Assembly (NCBI GenBank): GCA_965230625.1
Contig: CBDDLL010000001.1
Span: 2,108,001-2,172,000 of the forward strand
Reading direction: 5' to 3'
From: Saccharicrinis sp965230625
Lineage (GTDB): Bacteria; Bacteroidota; Bacteroidia; Bacteroidales; Marinilabiliaceae
DNA: 64,000 bases
The notes under the pieces were generated by a model, which had not been told where the DNA came from, ran no database searches, and was given only the letters and a program-made list of their open reading frames with translations. Below, piece by piece: positions 8,860 to 18,300 of the stretch. Made by a program: the position numbers and the translations under genes. Positions within the stretch are counted from its first letter, which is position 1. Each line of letters opens with the position of its first letter.

Positions 8860-11559
8860 ATGAAAACATTATTTACATTTATTTTATACTTACTACCAGT
8901 TATTTTAACCGCTCAAACCAGTATATACAATATTCAATATACTACTGAGCAAGGAGATGGAACATATCCATCGTTATATGCAGACGAAATAGTTACTATA
9001 GAAGGTATTGTAACAGCTAACAACTTTAATGGAGGACGATATTTTATTTCATCACCCGAAGGAGGAGCATGGAATGGTATTTTTATTTACGACAATTTTA
9101 ATAGTCCACAAATAGGTGATAAAATAAAAATTACTGGCTTGGTAAAAGAATACAAGGGTTATACCGAAATTAAGGACTTAACCTCGTTTGAAATAGTGAG
9201 TTCGAATAACACTTTGCCAGAGCCAACCACCATATTGGCAAACGAGTTAAGCAACGAAGCTTACGAAGGTGTTTTAGTAGAAATTAAAAATTGTGAAGTT
9301 GCCGAAGGATATGACGAATATGGTAACTGGTATATTTCTGATACGAGCGGAGAGTGTATTAACAGATCGGCAATATTTAATTTAAAAACACAAGGCTTTC
9401 CAATGCTGACTGGATACCCATTGGCTTCGGTAAAAGGAATGGTATCAGAGTTTTATGGATTGTGCTTGGTATCTCGCTATAGAGAAGATATTCAATCGGA
9501 AGATAATACCTTTGTTCTGTATACCGAGAATACTTACATGGAAGGAAATGTAACATTAGAATTGCCTGTTAAAGTGGATATATTAAATGAATCATCTGCT
9601 TTTACCAGTTATGAACTAAACATTACCTACGATTCGAATAAACTAACTTATAACGGATATGAAAAAACAGGAACAGTTTCTGAAAACGGGAATGTTACAG
9701 ATAATTCAGCAGCAGGCAATATTAGTTTAAATTATACCGGTAATTCAGCATCTGCAGATAACACTACATTGGTTAAACTTAAGTTTACACCAATTATGGA
9801 TGGTGATGCGAATTTACAATTTGGATCATCAAGTATTAATGGTAATCAAGTAAATCATACTTCGGCAGGACTTCTTACATTGGGCTTAACAACATGCGAT
9901 TTACCGCAGGCAGATACAGTTACTGTAGTTCAAAGGCCGCTTTTAAATATTCCTACAATTGTAACTCCCGGCGAAGTCATGAATATTGAGTGTTTTGCTC
10001 CAGCCAATACTACCAATTGGGATGCAAAACTTATTTATAACGATATTATAGTTGATTTACCTATTACTAAATCGGATTATAATCCCGACTTAGATAAATG
10101 GACATTACAAGCTGATGTTCCTGCATTAATCAAAGCTGAGCTTTATGATTTAAGAGTAACTGCCTCTGGGGATATAGACGATGTTGTATCCAATTCGGTA
10201 AAAGTTATAGACCAATACAAAACCGATTACTATTTTATACAAATTACAGATACGCATCTTCCTGGCCATACCTTTTGGGGAAGGGACCCGGGGTATGAAA
10301 CAGACCATAGCGAAATAGATGATTTAGAGGAAGTAATTAAGGATATTAACTTGCTTAATCCTGAGTTTGTTTTATTAACCGGGGACTTGCTTAACGAGAG
10401 TGAGTTAGAGGATTTTGAATGTCTGCGTCATCATACCAAAACTGTTGAGACCTTGCAAAAGTTTGAGGTTCCCGTTTATGTTGTTCCAGGTAACCATGAT
10501 TTAGGTGGGTGGGAAGGTACACCTCCTGTAAAAGGAACAGCACGTAAAGAGTGGTGGCGGTTCTTTGGATGGCGTCAGCAGAATGGTTATCCGGTTAAAG
10601 AAGAATACTATGTAAACGATTATACTTTTGATTACGGGAATGTGCATTTTGTTGGATTAGAATCTTCGGATAATTACGATAAATATATGCATGATGTATA
10701 TGGCGACAAGGGTTTTATACCATCGCAATTAACCTGGTTAGAAAACGATTTGGTTTCGGCAGGTGATAAAACAAAGGTTCTGTTTTATCATTACGATTTT
10801 AACCACGATTTAGATTTGGAAACTTTAGGCGTGGATATGGCTTTGTGGGGGCATACGCATAGAAATATCAATGATTTTACCCATCCATACAACATTTGTA
10901 CAGATAATGTATGCGATGGAGAGCAGGCATATCGTGTTATTAGAGTTAACAACAAAACACTATCACCCGAAAATACATTATATGTAAATAGTGGTAGCCA
11001 AAATATTGAAATATCATTTAGTGATGAAAACAATGGTACAGTAGATAATTTAACTGCAACAATAACTAATAATCACATCCAGCCTTTTGCAAATGCATTG
11101 GTTAAATTTGTAATGCCTCAAAGCAATACCGAATATATTGTTAACAATGGAAATCTTAAACAGGTTATTAGATCAAATGGTAACGATATTTACTATGTAA
11201 ATGTAAACTTAGAGGCCCATAGCAATGTAGAGGTGAGTGTTAAAAAAGATGTGACAACCGCTATTAATGCTGTAGAAGCTAATGGAGGTCTTGAGCAAAA
11301 CTTTCCAAATCCGTTTAAAACCACTACCGAAATTAAGTTTGCACTAAAACAAAGAGCAAAGGTAAAACTGATGGTATATAACACTAATGGTCAGCAAATA
11401 AAAGTGTTGACCAACGAGGTAAGAGAGGCTGGTAAACATGCTGTTAAGTGGGATGGAACAAACAGTGCAGGAATGCAAATGCCTGCAGGTATTTATTTTT
11501 ATACTTATACAATTAACGGAAAACAAGTAGCATCTAAGCAAATGGTATATAATAAATAA
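8860..11559 (+). CDS. T9SS-exported calcineurin-like metallophosphoesterase with OB-fold and cohesin-like domains
   Basis: 899 residues. Signal peptide 1-19 (ends ILTAQ). Residues about 20-140 resemble the YhcR/extracellular-nuclease OB-fold (DEIVTIEGIVTANN, IGDKIKITGLVKEYKG). About 220-345 looks like a cohesin-type beta-sandwich (TYDSNKLTYNGYE, LVKLKFTP). The catalytic domain is about 455-720, with metal motifs FIQITDTHLPGH, LLTGDL, VPGNHD, YHYD and WGHTH. The last 85 residues are a FlgD-like/T9SS type A sorting domain (NFPNPFKTTTEIKF, KQMVYNK). Probably a surface or secreted phosphodiesterase or phosphatase; the substrate is unknown, though the OB-fold suggests nucleic acid. It lies between the two copies of the 161-bp repeat. 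Confidence 0.87.
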   Translation: MKTLFTFILYLLPVILTAQTSIYNIQYTTEQGDGTYPSLYADEIVTIEGIVTANNFNGGRYFISSPEGGAWNGIFIYDNFNSPQIGDKIKITGLVKEYKGYTEIKDLTSFEIVSSNNTLPEPTTILANELSNEAYEGVLVEIKNCEVAEGYDEYGNWYISDTSGECINRSAIFNLKTQGFPMLTGYPLASVKGMVSEFYGLCLVSRYREDIQSEDNTFVLYTENTYMEGNVTLELPVKVDILNESSAFTSYELNITYDSNKLTYNGYEKTGTVSENGNVTDNSAAGNISLNYTGNSASADNTTLVKLKFTPIMDGDANLQFGSSSINGNQVNHTSAGLLTLGLTTCDLPQADTVTVVQRPLLNIPTIVTPGEVMNIECFAPANTTNWDAKLIYNDIIVDLPITKSDYNPDLDKWTLQADVPALIKAELYDLRVTASGDIDDVVSNSVKVIDQYKTDYYFIQITDTHLPGHTFWGRDPGYETDHSEIDDLEEVIKDINLLNPEFVLLTGDLLNESELEDFECLRHHTKTVETLQKFEVPVYVVPGNHDLGGWEGTPPVKGTARKEWWRFFGWRQQNGYPVKEEYYVNDYTFDYGNVHFVGLESSDNYDKYMHDVYGDKGFIPSQLTWLENDLVSAGDKTKVLFYHYDFNHDLDLETLGVDMALWGHTHRNINDFTHPYNICTDNVCDGEQAYRVIRVNNKTLSPENTLYVNSGSQNIEISFSDENNGTVDNLTATITNNHIQPFANALVKFVMPQSNTEYIVNNGNLKQVIRSNGNDIYYVNVNLEAHSNVEVSVKKDVTTAINAVEANGGLEQNFPNPFKTTTEIKFALKQRAKVKLMVYNTNGQQIKVLTNEVREAGKHAVKWDGTNSAGMQMPAGIYFYTYTINGKQVASKQMVYNK

Positions 11560-11624
11560 TGGATGATTGTTTTAATAGTATTTCATTTCACGACAAGCGT
11601 ATTTAAAATTCGAAAGGTGAAGGG

Positions 11625-11815
11625 TGGGCAACCGACATCGTCAACGTAGATTGGGACCCACTTTTCTTGAAGTTGAAAAGACTGAAAGCTGTTTGAGCAT
11701 TAGGGAGTTCTTTCTGTCTCAACAGCAGGAAAATAGTGGGTAAGCGAGTGGCGCAGTCGGCGGACTTTTTGCCTGCTTTTTTGTCTGTAGAAAAAAGTAG
11801 GAGCCCTTGCGGCTT
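11625..11815. repeat. Non-coding multi-hairpin element, copy 2 of a two-copy family
   Basis: Nested arms CCGAC (11632) / GTCGG (11756), CCCAC-TTTTC (11657) / GAAAATAGTGGG (11729-11740) and GCTGTTTGAG (11688) / CTCAACAGC (11718) make one long imperfect hairpin. It is followed by CTGCTTTTTT (11773) / AAAAAAGTAG (11791) and a small AGCC / GGCT hairpin (11802-11814). Same order as the element at 4695-4945; both second hairpins follow a TTTxTTTGC-like lead-in. Confidence 0.45.
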
Positions 11816-11917
11816 GAGCAAATAAGAATGTTTATTTATATAATAGTTCGCTAAAGTTTTATAAATGCTTGATTAATTGATATATTGAGAATAAAGTGAT
11901 TTTGTGCATAAAGATTA

Positions 11918-11978
11918 GATATTAAGTGACTTGTAAATCGATCTTTTGTCTTTTGTCTAAAATCTAACGATCTATTGT
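11918..11978. repeat. Heptad-periodic tract, block C
   Basis: TCT at 11942, 11949, 11956, 11963 and 11971 (spacings 7, 7, 7, 8), the same spacing series as block A, preceded by GATATTAAG as in block B. Confidence 0.55.
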
Positions 11979-12050
11979 TATAAAGAATTTGATTTTATAG
12001 TAATGATTTCTTAAATGTGTTTACCCTGTGTTTCATCTTTTATTATACCT

Positions 12051-12212
12051 CTTTTATAAAAAGAAACACATCGTTTATAAACGAATATCAACTTTTAATG
12101 GGGGAGTACGGTATAAAAAAGTAGTTTCAGAAACGAAACAGTTTCCCCAAAGACGTGTTGTGTTGAATTATATAATTCAAAGCCTGGTTCAAATTCGAAT
12201 CGGGCTTTTTTT
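12051..12212 (+). ncRNA. 161-bp structured repeat, copy 2; candidate small RNA with its own terminator
   Basis: Offset from copy 1 by exactly 3936 bp with no indels until the T run. The two differences are one loop base (12196) and one base in the 3' terminator arm (12200, C to T). The latter turns a G-C pair into G-T, so the hairpin GCCTGGTTC (12182-12190) / GAATCGGGC (12197-12205) plus T7 is kept. The upstream flanks of the copies are unrelated, so the element itself appears to be the duplicated unit. Confidence 0.55.
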
Positions 12213-12265
12213 ATCTCATTGCACTAGTAGAAATGACTCCAAATTAATTGTAATATAATTAGGTA

Positions 12266-12292
12266 GAACGGAGAAGGGAAAAAGGAGAAAGT
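12266..12292. repeat. Heptad-periodic tract (GG word)
   Basis: GG at 12270, 12277 and 12284 and a G at 12291: exact 7-nt spacing in an A/G-rich run. Confidence 0.45.
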
Positions 12293-12323
12293 ATAGTCTT
12301 TGCATGTGTTATTTATCCAAAAT

Positions 12324-12352
12324 CCGATACTTAATACCCAACACCCAACACC
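12324..12352. repeat. Heptad-periodic tract (AC word)
   Basis: AC at 12329, 12336, 12343 and 12350: exact 7-nt spacing, with two perfect CCAACAC heptads in the middle. Confidence 0.5.
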
Positions 12353-12433
12353 AATTTAACTCCTTTAACTACAATCTTTACTTTAAAACTTTAAAAAAGC
12401 TACTTTTGAATTTTAAAAACATTTTAAAGTATT

Positions 12434-13954
12434 ATGTATATGAAGGATATAGTTACATTTTCTCTATTAGTAGTAATTGTGGCTTGTACATCTGTCTCAA
12501 AAATTAATATAAAAGAAAACAAGAGTTGCGAAAAAGCTTTAACTAAACTACAAAAGTTAGAAAAGGATCAATACTTTATCAATACTAATAAGTGGGAACA
12601 AAGAAGTAATGAAATTGAATTGTTGGATTCATATATAAATGAGTTATATCCTAATTGTCTTGAGTACAATCTATATAAACTTACTAAGTTGTTTAATGAT
12701 TTACCTTATAATGATAGATTGATTTCTATTACCAATGATTATTTAATAAGAGCCTTGCAATATCATCCTAATTCCGCAAAATTGAATTATATGGCAGGAT
12801 ATTTTTATAATGCCATCGATTCTGCAGATAAGGCAATAAAATATTACAAGAAAAGTGCAATGTTTGGATATTCTTGCAATAAGGTTGACAGTGTTTTATT
12901 AGGTATTGAAAAAGGTAAAGATGTTATTGAACATTTTCAACTTAAAAATGATTCTAATTATGTTCTTGAAATGTATAGATTGCCCTCTCTGGAATCAGCA
13001 TTAAGTGTAAACCCTAGCAATTATTGCCTAAAAGGAGATAAAAGGCTTGAAGTGTATGATTATTTTGGAGATGCTTATTTTAAAAGCACTAGAATATTAC
13101 CGGATTCTTCATTTAAAAAGATTACTTCCATTTTAAAAGAAATAAACTTTTGGGGTTTAGGAGGTTATGACAAAGGTTGTGAAGGTGATTATGAATATGT
13201 AGGGCAATGGCATTTACCATCTTATTATTTTTGGTTTGGAAACCAAGAAATGTCAAATGATTTATTGGTTTATGGTTTAGGAACTATATATGAAAGAGGA
13301 GTTGGTAGAGGATTGTCAAGTATTACGTATATATCAGAGTTAAACAAGCCTCGAAGTTCTTTAATCATGAGTAAGTTAACAAAACTTCAAGGTGTATTAA
13401 GTATTTTATCGAATAATCAATTTATTTATGATACCCTTATTGCTAGATACCCCAAATGTATAAAGCCAATAGAGGGACCAGTAAATTATCTATTCGATAA
13501 GAATAGTAGAGATTTTATAAAGATTGGAAAAGATAATGTTGAGCCCGCTTGGCGTATAAATCTTGATATAGCGATAGATAATATAAGAAAAAAAGTAGAT
13601 TACCGTTGTTCAAATATTGTATTTGTGATAAATAGTAGTATTTATGCTCTTTGTGGAAAAACAGGTGAAGTACAATATGTTATTCGTAATAGTAATGAAA
13701 AATGGAAATATATTAAAGTTAGGAATGGATATAATGATATAATACTATTAGGAGAGATTAAAGATAATGTTATAAAACTATCAGTCTACGATTACCAATT
13801 TGGAAAATTTGTTAGAGAAGTTGAGTATGACTATAATTCAGATTCGTTATATATTATAAGGGGGAAAAAAATGAACGATTTTTATAAACAAAACCTTATA
13901 AAACAATTGAAGATATTAGAAAATTGTATCTACATTAAAGCATTTAACTTATAG
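12434..13954 (+). CDS. Putative lipoprotein with a TPR-like segment
   Basis: 506 residues; start at 12434 or at the next in-frame ATG (12440). The N-terminus is a lipoprotein signal (FSLLVVIVAC, lipobox cysteine about residue 18). Residues about 110-160 (HPNSAKLNYMAGYFYNAIDSADKAIKYYKKSAMFGY) read as a tetratricopeptide repeat pair, suggesting protein binding. The remaining two thirds is not recognised; it includes VYALCGKTGEVQYVIRNSNEKWKYI, a possible beta-rich C-terminal domain. It stands alone between repeats and the efflux cluster. Confidence 0.65.
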   Translation: MYMKDIVTFSLLVVIVACTSVSKINIKENKSCEKALTKLQKLEKDQYFINTNKWEQRSNEIELLDSYINELYPNCLEYNLYKLTKLFNDLPYNDRLISITNDYLIRALQYHPNSAKLNYMAGYFYNAIDSADKAIKYYKKSAMFGYSCNKVDSVLLGIEKGKDVIEHFQLKNDSNYVLEMYRLPSLESALSVNPSNYCLKGDKRLEVYDYFGDAYFKSTRILPDSSFKKITSILKEINFWGLGGYDKGCEGDYEYVGQWHLPSYYFWFGNQEMSNDLLVYGLGTIYERGVGRGLSSITYISELNKPRSSLIMSKLTKLQGVLSILSNNQFIYDTLIARYPKCIKPIEGPVNYLFDKNSRDFIKIGKDNVEPAWRINLDIAIDNIRKKVDYRCSNIVFVINSSIYALCGKTGEVQYVIRNSNEKWKYIKVRNGYNDIILLGEIKDNVIKLSVYDYQFGKFVREVEYDYNSDSLYIIRGKKMNDFYKQNLIKQLKILENCIYIKAFNL

Positions 13955-13984
13955 GATAGTTGTTTTTTTACAGGATAATTACTA

Positions 13985-14030
13985 ACAGTTTACTGAGACT
14001 GCTCACTGCTCATTGTTCACTGATAACAGC
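13985..14030. repeat. Heptad-periodic tract (CTG word) before the RND adaptor gene
   Basis: CTG at 13999, 14006 and 14020, with TTG at 14013 and CAG at 14027 keeping the phase: successive heptads of the form CTGCTCA. Confidence 0.5.
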
Positions 14031-14165
14031 AAAAACGTTTGTCATTAATAATTGTGTTTCATCTACGAAAATTACTTGTTCACTCCCTTAAAATTTCATG
14101 TATTTTTTAAATGGTTCAATTTTGTTGTCGATAATTCGAAGCAAAAACCTAAAATATAATTAACC

Positions 14166-15275
14166 ATGAAGAAAAGAATCATTGCCATTGGAACCGCTAT
14201 TTTAATCATAGCATTGGCATTATTCGTAGTAAAATCACTACCAGCCGAAAGTAAGAATAATGTAGATAACCTAGCCCCTAGAGCTACTTTGGTGGATGTT
14301 TTATATCCCGAAACAGGAGAAGTAGCTTACGAACTAACCTCAACCGGAAAAATAACAGCAGTAGAACGATTCGAGATTTTCTCGCAAGTAGACGGACAGT
14401 TACTAGAGTCGGCACAATTATTTAAAGAAGGTAAAACCTACAACAAAGGAGAAGTAATGTTATCCGTAGATGCCGAAGAATATAAAATGACACTACTGGC
14501 TAAAAAAAGCGACTTTATAACACTGGTTACCTCTATTTTACCCGACCTAAAATCGGATTATCCCGAAGCTTACAACGATTGGCGAGAATATGTATTACAA
14601 CTAGAAGTTAATCATAAACTAGCAGCTATGCCTGTTGCCAATAATTCGCAAGAGAAATTCTTTTTAAGCGGAAGAGGCATTTATTCAAACTACTTTAACA
14701 TTCAATCTGCCGAGGAAAAGTTTGAAAAGTATACCATTAAAGCACCTTTTAAAGGAATTGTTACCTCATCTAGAGTAGTTGCAGGTAAGGCCGTTCGTCC
14801 CGGAACCGAGTTAGGTACTTTTATCAACCCTGCTGTTTACGATTTAGAAGTAACACTACCGTTAACTGCAATGAATGATATTAAACCAGGAACCGAAGCA
14901 ACCTTAACTTCATCTGAGATTAAAGGAGAGTGGACCGGAAAAGTAATTCGTATAGGTGGTGATATTGACGAACTATCGCAAAGCGTTAAAGTATTTATCC
15001 GCACCACCAGTTCGAGCTTAAAAGAAGGTATGTTTTTAACAGCTCGTATTAACATGGCTCCATTCGAAAATGCTATCAGTTTACCACGTAAAATGCTTAA
15101 CGATCAAAACCAGGTATTTGTAGTAAAAGAAGGAAAACTACAGCGCAAAAAAGTCAACGTACTTATGCGTCAGGGCGATTTAGCTATTGTAGAAGGATTA
15201 ACAGCTAAAGAACCAGTGCTTTCTACAGTAATAAAAAATGCCTACGAGGGAATGCCGGTTACAATGAACAATTAA
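14166..15275 (+). CDS. RND efflux periplasmic adaptor (membrane fusion protein)
   Basis: 369 residues with one N-terminal membrane anchor (ATLIIALALFVVK type). The lipoyl/barrel-sandwich halves are visible as EIFSQVDGQLLESAQLFKEGKTYNKGEVMLSVD and KYTIKAPFKGIVTSSRVVAGKAVRPGTELGTF. The alpha-hairpin between them is short. A beta-barrel follows (DLEVTLPLTAMNDIKPGTEATLT), and the end (GKLQRKKVNVLMRQGDLAIVEGL) is the membrane-proximal domain. It would bridge the inner-membrane pump and the TolC-like channel encoded next. Substrate unknown. Confidence 0.88.
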   Translation: MKKRIIAIGTAILIIALALFVVKSLPAESKNNVDNLAPRATLVDVLYPETGEVAYELTSTGKITAVERFEIFSQVDGQLLESAQLFKEGKTYNKGEVMLSVDAEEYKMTLLAKKSDFITLVTSILPDLKSDYPEAYNDWREYVLQLEVNHKLAAMPVANNSQEKFFLSGRGIYSNYFNIQSAEEKFEKYTIKAPFKGIVTSSRVVAGKAVRPGTELGTFINPAVYDLEVTLPLTAMNDIKPGTEATLTSSEIKGEWTGKVIRIGGDIDELSQSVKVFIRTTSSSLKEGMFLTARINMAPFENAISLPRKMLNDQNQVFVVKEGKLQRKKVNVLMRQGDLAIVEGLTAKEPVLSTVIKNAYEGMPVTMNN

Positions 15276-15316
15276 CAGTTTTTGGTTAACAGTAATCAGT
15301 TAACATTAAGCAGTTT
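15274..15316. repeat. Heptad-periodic tract (CAGTT word), adaptor-pump junction
   Basis: CAGTT-like words at 15276, 15283 (TGGTT), 15290 (CAGTA), 15297, 15304 (CATTA) and 15311: six members at exact 7-nt spacing, beginning at the adaptor stop codon. Confidence 0.6.
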
Positions 15317-15336
15317 TTTAATTAAAATAAATAGAA

Positions 15337-15375
15337 TCTTGACACTTGTGTCTTGATACTAGATACTATTATGCA
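15337..15375. repeat. Heptad-periodic tract (CTT/CTA word), abutting the pump start codon
   Basis: CTT or CTA at 15338, 15345, 15352, 15359 and 15366: five members at exact 7-nt spacing, ending just before the ATG at 15376. Confidence 0.6.
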
Positions 15376-18300
15376 ATGAAAAAAATAATATCATATTTTA
15401 TAAAGTTTCCACTGGCTGTTAACCTCATTATGGTTATCATTTTCCTGTTTGGAATAATTGCGCTGGTGAATATGCAACGGAACTTTTTTCCTAATATTCC
15501 ACTACGAAATATTTATGTAGATATTCTTTATCCGGGCGCATCTCCCGAAGAAGTGGAGGAAGGGGCCATTCTTAAAATAGAGGAAAATATAAAAGGACTG
15601 GAAAACATGGATCGTGTAACTTCTGTTTCCAGAGAAAACAGTGGTACGGTTACCATCGAAATGGAAAAAGGTACCGATATGGACGAGGCGCTTATTAAGG
15701 TTAAAAACGAGGTAGAGCGAATTGCTTCCTTTCCGGCTAATATTGAGTCGGTAGTAACTTATAAGCACGATGACGTAAATTTTGCCATTTCCTTTGTAAT
15801 AACAGCCAGGGATAACAAAAAGGTTAGCCTAAACCAATTAAAAAGTACGGCTCGCGAAATTGAAAGCGACCTGTTAAAAATGCCTGGTATTTCAAAGGTA
15901 ACTATTGGAGGATATCCCAACGAAGAGATAGCCATCTTACTAAACGAACAAAAGTTAGAGGCCTACCAAATGACCTTTGAGGAGATTGCCCGGGCAGTAT
16001 CTTCTACCAACTTAATTGTTACCGGGGGGAGTGTAAAAGATGGTGAGGAGGAATTTTTTATTCGTGTTCGTAACAGAAAATATCAAAGCGAAGGTATTGA
16101 AGATATTGTAATAAGAAGTACACCAAATGGTGGAGTTATTCGCTTAAAGGATGTAGCTGAAATTAAAGATATGTGGGCCGATACTCCTTCGCAGGTGTTA
16201 TTTAACGGAAAGCAAGCAGTTGTTTTTACTATTAACAATACTTTTAACGAGGATATTTTAAAATCTACCGATGCAATTAAAGAATACCTCGATGAGTTTA
16301 ATGAAAAGCAAGATTTGCTGGATGCCACAGTTAACAGGGATGCCAGTGTATTATTAAACCAACGTATCGACCTGCTATTTAGGAACGGTCGTTTAGGAAT
16401 TTTGCTTGTGCTATTGTTCTTATCCTTGTTTTTAAATCCGCGTATTGCCTTTTGGGTAGCTATTGGTATTCCTGTTTCCTTATTTGGTATGTTTATTATG
16501 TTGCAGGTAACCACAGTTACTATCAATATGCTTTCGTTGTTCGGGTTAATCCTTGTATTAGGAATACTGGTGGATGATGCCATAGTTGTGGCCGAAAATG
16601 TTTATCGCCACTGGACAATGGGTAAATCACGTGTTAAAGCAGCCATTGATGGTACTTTTGAAGTAATGCCGGCAGTAGTTTCTGGTGTAACCACTACCAT
16701 AATTGCATTTTCGTCATTTATATTTATCGATGGTAGAATGGGCGATATGTTTAAAGACATTGCCATTATTGTAATTCTAATTTTATTTGTATCACTTATT
16801 GAAGGTTTAATTCTGTTACCCTCACACCTTTCTCACTCTAAGGCTTTAAGCAATAGAGATAATTCGTGGTGGAAAAGGAAAATGGGATGGGCCGAGAAAG
16901 GAGTAGTTCATTTTGCACAAAACTATTATAAACCATTTATCAAATGGGCCATTAGTCATCGTACAGTTACAATAGCTATCTTTTTGGCATTGCTTATCTT
17001 GTCAGTAGGTCTGGTGAGAGCACGTATAGTTAACTTCACTTTTTTTCCACAAGTTGAAGGAGATAACTTTAGTGTTACCTTGGTTATGCCTGCTGGTACC
17101 GAAGATGATATTACACAAGTGTCGTTGGACAAAATTTTTAACGCCATTTGGGAAGTAAATGATGAACTAAAAGAAGAAGGAGTAGAGGATAAAGATATCA
17201 TTGATAAAGTATATCAACAATTTAGAGGAACCGGACATTCAGCCATGATCATGGTACAGCTACTTGATGCCGAAAACCGTAATTCAACTACCGATAAGTT
17301 AATTTCCAAGATTCGGAAAAAGGTAGGAGATATTCCAGGAGCCGAATCTTTATTATACGAAGGTTTTAGTCCATTTGGGAAGCCGTTTGTATTGAGCCTG
17401 GTAGGTAATAATAACGAGGAGTTGCAAGCTGCCAAAGAAGAATTAAAAATCATCTTAAAAAACAGACCCGAATTATCTGATGTCTCGGATAATGCACCAG
17501 TGGGTAACCGCGAAATTGAAATTAAATTAAAAGAAAAGGCATTGCGTTTAGGTGTTACCTATAGAGATGTAATAACTCAAGTGCGAAATGCATTTTTCGG
17601 GCGAGAGGCTCAAAGAATTCAACGAGGTAAGGATGAAATTAAAATTTGGGTAAGATATGATATTGAGAATAGGCGTTCTATTGGTCAATTGGAAAACATG
17701 AAGATAAGATTGGGTAATGGTGTTGCCTATCCTTTAACAGAATTAGCCACATTAAAAACTGTTAATGGTGTTTCAAATATTCGCCACTTGAGCTTTGAAA
17801 GAGAGGTTCAGTTAGAAGCCAATCTTTCCGATCCCAATACTTCATTACCTGATGTAATGCGCGATTTAAGAAAAGAAGTATTAGATCCGCTCTTTGAAAA
17901 ATATCCAGGTGTTAAACCAATTTACGATGGACAGAAAAGAGAGACAGATAAAGTAGCTAATTCGGCTAAAATAGCTGTTCCTGTTGCATTATTATTAATG
18001 TTGGCCATTGTTATTTTAACGTTACGATCGGTAGCCCAAAGTATTTTGGTTTATATTACTATTCCATTGAGTTTTGTAGGAATTGTGGCAGGTCATTGGA
18101 TTCATGGAATGAATATTAGTTTAATGTCAATTATGGGAATGATTGCATTAGTTGGGGTGATGATTAATGACAGTCTTGTTTTAATCAATGCTTTAAACAT
18201 TAATCTTAAACAAGGTATGAAATACCGGGAGGCTTTGATTAATGCAGGAGTATCCAGGTTTAGACCTATTTTGTTAACTACTTTAACAACAGTTGTTGGT

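Larger units (their letters stand above)
11560..12433. other. Intergenic stretch rich in repeats
   Basis: 874 bp without a supportable gene. In order it holds a multi-hairpin element (11625-11815), heptad block C (11918-11978), copy 2 of the 161-bp repeat (12051-12212) and two more heptad tracts (12266-12292 and 12324-12352). Confidence 0.65.

Noticed and set aside
11603..11821. 72-codon open frame on the minus strand
   Set aside because: It lies across a nested hairpin element and has no recognisable protein features.
12028..12258. 76-codon open frame on the plus strand overlapping the second 161-bp repeat
   Set aside because: The same DNA in the first copy has no matching open frame beyond the repeat, and the conserved feature is a hairpin and terminator, not codons.
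15346..15375. Upstream TTG start for the RND pump
   Set aside because: It falls inside a heptad-periodic tract; ATG 15376 begins the normal N-terminal membrane segment.
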